Part shown: piece after piece, positions 6,365 to 9,173 of the stretch
How positions within the stretch are numbered: the first letter of the stretch is position 1
How the letters are laid out: every line of letters starts with the position of its first letter
Assembly (NCBI GenBank): GCA_900770895.1
Contig: CAAGMF010000094.1
Coordinates: 1 to 9,173 of the forward strand
Direction of reading: 5' to 3'
Source of the DNA: an uncultured Mitsuokella sp.
Lineage (GTDB): Bacteria; Bacillota; Negativicutes; Selenomonadales; Selenomonadaceae
DNA length: 9,173 bases
Position numbers and translations under genes: made by a program
The notes under the pieces: generated by a model
Databases searched by the model: none
What the model was told of the DNA's origin: nothing
Seen by the model: only the letters and a program-made list of their open reading frames with translations

Positions 6365-7404
6365 TATTGCTTCAGCTTCTTAGAAGTCATAACTACGCGC
6401 TTCAAAAGCTCTATGTTCTCGAGCGACTTTCCTGTGCCCTCGCCGACGCAGGAAAGGGCATCCTCCGCTACGAGCACCGGCATGCCGGTCTCGTGCGAGA
6501 GCAGCTGGTCGAGATTCGTCAGCAGCGAGCCGCCGCCGGTCATCATGATGCCATGGTCCATGACATCGGCTGCGAGCTCCGGCGGAGTCTTCTCGAGCGT
6601 GCTCTTGACGGCATCGATGATCTTGTAGATTGGCTCGTCGAGAGCCTCGCGGATCTCCTTGGCCTGGATGGTCAGCGTCTTCGGCAGACCGCTCACGAGG
6701 TCGCGGCCGCGGATATCCATCGTCTTGTCCGTGTCCGGGGTCACGATGGCCGTACCGATGTTTATCTTTATCTCCTCAGCGGTGCGCTCACCGATCATGA
6801 GGTTGTACATGCGCTTGATGTACTGCTGGATGGCCGAGTCCATCTCATCGCCGCCGATGCGGATGGAGCAGCTCGTGACGATACCACCGAGCGAGATGAC
6901 GGCGATCTCCGTCGTGCCACCGCCGATATCGACGACCATGTTGCCCGTCGCCTCCTCGACCGGCAGTCCGGCTCCGATAGCAGCAGCCATCGGCTCCTCG
7001 ATGAGGTATGCCTCACGAGCACCAGCCTGCTGGGCAGCATCGATGACGGCACGCTTCTCGACCTCAGTGACGCCGGACGGCACGCCGACGACGAAGCGCG
7101 GACGCACGAACGACTTCGTGTTCATAGCCTTGCGGATGAAGTATTTGAGCATGGCCTGCGTGACATCGAAGTCCGCGATAACGCCATCCTTCATCGGGCG
7201 GATGGCGACGATGTTGCCCGGCGTGCGGCCGATCATCTGCTTGGCCTCTTCGCCTACTGCCAGCACATCTCCGGTATCGCTCTTTATAGCCACGACAGAG
7301 GGCTCGCGCAGCACGATGCCGCGTCCCTTCACATGCACCAGCGTGTTCGCCGTGCCCAGATCTATGCCCATGTCATGCGATAATCCACCAAATAAGCTCC
7401 ACAT
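6364..7404 (-). CDS. mreB: MreB, actin-like cell-shape cytoskeletal protein
   Basis: MreB forms membrane-attached antiparallel filaments that orient the side-wall peptidoglycan machinery. The 346-residue protein has all the actin-fold nucleotide motifs: DLGTANT (15-21, phosphate 1), DIGGGTTE (159-166, phosphate 2) and TGGGSLL (289-295, adenosine). Family phrases IVLREPSVVA (30-39), PSGVTEVEKRAVIDAA (109-124), EEPMAAAIGAG (136-146) and IGGDEMD (183-189) are also present. The N-terminus MWSLFGGLSHDMGIDLG resembles the amphipathic MWxLFG start of other Firmicute MreBs. The reading frame stays open 38 codons upstream, but those residues match nothing in MreB and overlap the promoter and leader, so ATG 7404 is chosen; AAGGAG lies 13 bases before it. 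It is the first gene of the shape cluster. Mbl/MreBH paralogues are possible, but the mreCD context indicates MreB. Confidence 0.97.
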   Translation of the reverse strand: MWSLFGGLSHDMGIDLGTANTLVHVKGRGIVLREPSVVAIKSDTGDVLAVGEEAKQMIGRTPGNIVAIRPMKDGVIADFDVTQAMLKYFIRKAMNTKSFVRPRFVVGVPSGVTEVEKRAVIDAAQQAGAREAYLIEEPMAAAIGAGLPVEEATGNMVVDIGGGTTEIAVISLGGIVTSCSIRIGGDEMDSAIQQYIKRMYNLMIGERTAEEIKINIGTAIVTPDTDKTMDIRGRDLVSGLPKTLTIQAKEIREALDEPIYKIIDAVKSTLEKTPPELAADVMDHGIMMTGGGSLLTNLDQLLSHETGMPVLVAEDALSCVGEGTGKSLENIELLKRVVMTSKKLKQ

Positions 7405-7417
7405 TGTCTTTGAATTT

Positions 7418-7423
7418 CTCCTT
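7418..7423 (-). promoter_or_regulatory. Ribosome binding site of mreB
   Basis: AAGGAG on the minus strand lies 13 bases before ATG 7404-7402. The spacing is longer than usual. It is the only good site near the conserved N-terminus, so it supports 7404 over the far-upstream in-frame ATG at 7518. Confidence 0.6.
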
Positions 7424-7424
7424 C

Positions 7425-7478
7425 CTCGGGACGTGGCCCCGGGTAAACTATATTCTCCGCCGGCCTCAGGCGTGGCGG
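7425..7478 (-). promoter_or_regulatory. Structured leader of mreB with two G+C-rich hairpins
   Basis: Between the predicted promoter and the mreB ribosome site are two possible stems. One pairs CCGCC (7457-7461) with GGCGG (7474-7478), with GCC (7463-7465) and GGC (7469-7471) pairing inside. The other pairs CTCGGG (7425-7430) with CCCGGG (7438-7443), including one G.U on the minus-strand RNA, and ends one base before the AAGGAG site. They could affect translation or stability of the mre transcript. I recognise no known riboswitch class. Confidence 0.35.
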
Positions 7479-7508
7479 GATTTCTTCTGTGTGAAAAACA
7501 GCAATAAT

Positions 7509-7536
7509 ATTGTAGCACAAGTTATCATTTTTGTAA
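7509..7536 (-). promoter_or_regulatory. Candidate sigma-A promoter for mreB and downstream genes
   Basis: On the minus strand, TTACAA (7536-7531) as a weak -35, a 16-base spacer and TACAAT (7514-7509) as the -10 form a sigma-A-like promoter. A TG one base before the -10 (TGCTACAAT) makes it an extended -10 element, which would offset the poor -35. Transcription would begin near 7502, leaving a leader of about 100 nt to the mreB start. It sits in the only A+T-rich gap between radC and mreB, where a promoter for the shape cluster is expected. Confidence 0.55.
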
Positions 7537-7541
7537 TGATA
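7523..7541. repeat. Perfect 7-bp palindrome over the mreB -35 region
   Basis: TATCATT (7523-7529) and AATGATA (7535-7541) are exact inverted repeats around a five-base spacer (TTTGT). The palindrome covers the predicted -35 and part of the spacer, the usual position for a repressor operator. Its A+T-only pairing and lack of a following T-run on the minus strand make it a poor terminator for radC. On the plus strand TTTT follows after one arm, but no plus-strand gene ends here. The regulator is unknown. Confidence 0.45.
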
Positions 7542-7566
7542 TTTTCGCCACTCCGCTAATTTTTTT

Positions 7567-8259
7567 TCAAGTGAAATAACCAGCGTCGTTCAAGCTGCAG
7601 TAATCATCGCCGCCGATGATGATATGATCAAGCACCTCGATGTGCATGATCTTGCCGGCCTGGATCATATTGCGCGTCATCGCGATGTCCTGACGGCTCG
7701 GTGTCGGGTCGCCGCTCGGATGGTTGTGCACGAGTATGACCGAGGCAGCATCGTAGCGCACGGCGGTGCGGAACACATCGCGCGGATGCGCCACCGAGGC
7801 GGCCAGCGTCCCGCTCGTGAGTACCTTGAATGCGCGGATATGATTATGCGTGTCCAGCAACATGACGCAGAAACTCTCATGGTCCTGATAGCGCAGCTTC
7901 GGGCTCACATAGTCAGCCGCATCCTCTGCACAGCTGATGGTCTTTATGGACTGGGCCTTCGATTCGAACATGCGGAATCCCAGCTCGACTGCAGCCAGTA
8001 TGGCAGTAGCCTTGGCCGGGCCGACACCTTTGATCTCCCTGAAGTCCTCGACTGTCATGTCGCGTACGCCGAGCAAACCGATGTCCTGATAAAGGCTGAG
8101 CACTTTATCGGCTACCGTCAGTACATTTTCCTCCTGATTGCCGGTGTGCAGCAGTATCGCGAGCAGCTCGTTTGTCTTGAGCGCACGGGCCCCGCACCGC
8201 ATGAGCCGCTCGCGTGGCAGCTCCTCATCCGGCATATCGCTCAACATCATCTTTCCCAT
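7567..8259 (-). CDS. radC: RadC, JAMM/MPN-domain DNA-repair-family protein
   Basis: RadC proteins combine a helix-hairpin-helix DNA-binding region with a JAMM metallo-domain; the biochemical role is unsettled despite the repair label. The 230-residue product has the usual length. The N-terminal UPF0758 part includes PRERLMRCGARALKTNELLAILL (about 15-37). The helix-hairpin-helix FREIKGVGPAKATAILAAVELG is near 73-94. The metal site is HNHPSGDPTPSRQD (178-191: H178, H180, D191), with the likely catalytic Glu in HESF (E128). The metal ligands are intact. The start is uncertain: ATG 8259 overlaps maf by 13 bases, while ATG 8250 gives an ATGA overlap with the maf stop. The conserved region begins after both. 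The gene shares the maf transcript and ends 162 nt before mreB. Confidence 0.94.
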   Translation of the reverse strand: MGKMMLSDMPDEELPRERLMRCGARALKTNELLAILLHTGNQEENVLTVADKVLSLYQDIGLLGVRDMTVEDFREIKGVGPAKATAILAAVELGFRMFESKAQSIKTISCAEDAADYVSPKLRYQDHESFCVMLLDTHNHIRAFKVLTSGTLAASVAHPRDVFRTAVRYDAASVILVHNHPSGDPTPSRQDIAMTRNMIQAGKIMHIEVLDHIIIGGDDYCSLNDAGYFT

Positions 8260-8840
8260 AGCTCCGCCCCCACTTCGCGGGCCAGCTCCGCTGTCCTGGC
8301 CAGCGGCAGTCCAACAACATTGGAATAAGAACCGGCAATCGACGTGATGAAGACCGCTGCCCGGCCCTGTATGCCATAGGCACCGGCCTTGTCCAGCGGT
8401 TCTCCGGTCTGTACGTATTCCCTGATCTCAGCCTCGCTGAGCTCGCGCATCGTGACCTCCGTCGTGACGGATGCCGTACTGCTCTCGCTGACAGCCATCC
8501 CCGGCTGATAGCGGGCAAACGCCAGCCCTGTCGTCACCTCATGCGTGCGGCCCGAGAGCTCGGCCAGCATGCGCATCGCATCAGCGACATCGACCGGCTT
8601 GCCGTATATATGGCCATCGAGCGCGACGACCGTATCGGCCCCGAGCACCCACGCTCCGGCCTGTTCCGGCTGCGCAGCCACTGCCTCAGCCTTGGCCAGG
8701 GCATTGCGCTGCGTGAGCTCGGCCGGGGTGAAATCATCACCCTCGAGCTCCGGCGCCGAGCTTACCGCCACGCGGAAGCTGGCCCCGATCTGCTCGAGCA
8801 GCTCCCGCCGCCGCGGCGAGCCCGAGCCTAGTATGATCAT
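8247..8840 (-). CDS. maf: Maf-family nucleoside triphosphate pyrophosphatase (dTTP/UTP type)
   Basis: Maf proteins hydrolyse non-canonical or excess nucleoside triphosphates to the monophosphate and pyrophosphate in the cytoplasm, and are linked to septum inhibition when overproduced. The 197-residue product has normal length. It carries the N-terminal GSGSPRRRELL (5-15), the catalytic GADTVV (67-72, D69), GKPVD (80-84), TGEPLDKAGAYGIQG (145-159) and SYSNVVGLPL (171-180). The GIQG form with Q158 is typical of the dTTP/UTP-specific YhdE-like subgroup rather than the YceF subgroup. ATG 8840-8838 follows GAGGGGG by eight bases. It starts 25 nt after the DUF4321 gene and overlaps radC at its end, so the three genes probably share a transcript. 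Confidence 0.95.
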   Translation of the reverse strand: MIILGSGSPRRRELLEQIGASFRVAVSSAPELEGDDFTPAELTQRNALAKAEAVAAQPEQAGAWVLGADTVVALDGHIYGKPVDVADAMRMLAELSGRTHEVTTGLAFARYQPGMAVSESSTASVTTEVTMRELSEAEIREYVQTGEPLDKAGAYGIQGRAAVFITSIAGSYSNVVGLPLARTAELAREVGAELWER

Positions 8841-8865
8841 GACATATTCCCCCTCACATACCGCC

Positions 8866-9145
8866 TCAGTAGCGACGGAACAGGACCAGCGCCAGCACGA
8901 CGCCGATGATGCTCATGAGATTCGGTGCAAACGACAGCCCCAGGGTAAGCTGTATCACATAAAGATTGATCGTGAACGGCGCGATATCGAATACCGGATA
9001 GCTCGTGACGAGATAAGGCATCACGCCGGCCAGCATGTCGACCGAGCGCAGCAGTTCCCCGAGCAATCCGCCCAATATCGCACCTATGATCACGAACAGC
9101 ACACACATCCCTGTACCACGTCCGCCGAATTTTGCCACTGCTATC
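8866..9145 (-). CDS. DUF4321-type small membrane protein (5' end missing)
   Basis: This is a small hydrophobic protein of unknown function of the kind found just before maf-radC-mreB in many Clostridia and Negativicutes. I assign it to DUF4321 from position and pattern, not from a search. The 92 or so genuine residues begin IAVAKFGGRGTGM and contain a first membrane segment (MCVLFVIIGAILGGLLGELL) and a probable second near the C-terminus (SIIGVVLALVLFRRY). A conserved-looking middle includes APFTINLYVIQLTLGLSFAPN. The reading frame continues to a GTG at 9162, giving MCSSDL, but those codons lie in the sequencing adapter (9146-9173) and are not real. The true start, probably only a few residues upstream, is beyond the genomic sequence. 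The stop is 25 nt before maf. Confidence 0.8.
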
Positions 9146-9173
9146 AGATCGGAAGAGCACACGTCTGAACTCC
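9146..9173. other. Illumina TruSeq adapter sequence (assembly contamination)
   Basis: The last 28 bases begin AGATCGGAAGAGCACACGTC and continue to TGAACTCC, matching base for base the start of the standard Illumina TruSeq read-1 adapter as I know it. Genomic sequence ends at about 9145. Untrimmed adapter at a contig end explains the abrupt loss of the DUF4321 N-terminus and the artefactual MCSSDL peptide. This is not a biological feature. Confidence 0.97.

Noticed and set aside
6367..7507. Two long plus-strand open frames (338 and 282 codons) opposite mreB
   Set aside because: Both mirror the highly conserved mreB coding sequence and show no domain or membrane pattern of their own.
7405..7518. 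In-frame 38-codon N-terminal extension of mreB
   Set aside because: The residues resemble no MreB N-terminus, and the ATG at 7518-7516 would lie upstream of the predicted transcription start, overlapping the promoter.
7523..7541. Palindrome as the radC terminator
   Set aside because: The stem pairs only A+T plus one G-C and no T-run follows on the minus strand; its place over the -35 fits an operator better.
9146..9162. MCSSDL as the true N-terminus of the DUF4321 protein
   Set aside because: These codons lie within the sequencing adapter.
1..9173. A mobile element, CRISPR array, defence or biosynthetic system
   Set aside because: All coding space is taken by well-known housekeeping shape, division and repair-family genes. 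I saw no direct-repeat arrays, transposase, integrase, tRNA or foreign-looking gene.

Overview
The window is a stretch of bacterial chromosome of about 57-60% G+C (by eye) in which every convincing gene lies on the minus strand. In transcription order (right to left) the genes are a DUF4321-type membrane protein (5' end lost), maf, radC, mreB, mreC, mreD, mrdA (penicillin-binding protein 2), minC, minD, minE and rodA (3' end lost at base 1). This order is typical of Firmicutes in the Clostridia and Negativicutes. The G+C content and protein flavour make a Negativicutes relative (Selenomonas/Mitsuokella-like) plausible, but that is inference; no rRNA or other phylogenetic marker is present.

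Region by region: 8247-9145 holds the DUF4321 protein and maf (nucleotide pyrophosphatase); radC follows, overlapping the end of maf. The gap 7405-7566 between radC and mreB is the main regulatory region. It has an extended -10 promoter, an AT-rich palindrome across the -35, and a leader of about 100 nt with two G+C-rich hairpins. From mreB onward the genes are tightly packed (mreB/mreC and mreC/mreD overlap). There is an 86-nt gap with a terminator-like hairpin before mrdA, which starts with TTG. Then come minC, minD and minE, with rodA starting inside the minE stop codon.

Functionally this is one cell-shape and division-placement module. MreB filaments with MreC and MreD position the elongasome; PBP2 (transpeptidase) and RodA (glycosyltransferase) make the side-wall peptidoglycan; MinC, MinD and MinE keep FtsZ rings away from the poles. 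No stretch longer than 300 bases lacks a gene, and I see no tRNA, rRNA, CRISPR array, insertion sequence or phage gene.

The right-hand end (9146-9173) is not biological: it matches the common Illumina TruSeq adapter. It would give the last protein a false N-terminus. I found no undescribed system here. The points most worth checking are the adapter, the promoter and leader of mreB, the hairpin before mrdA, a 10-mer shared by those two leaders, and the long linker and RGGQ motif of MinC.
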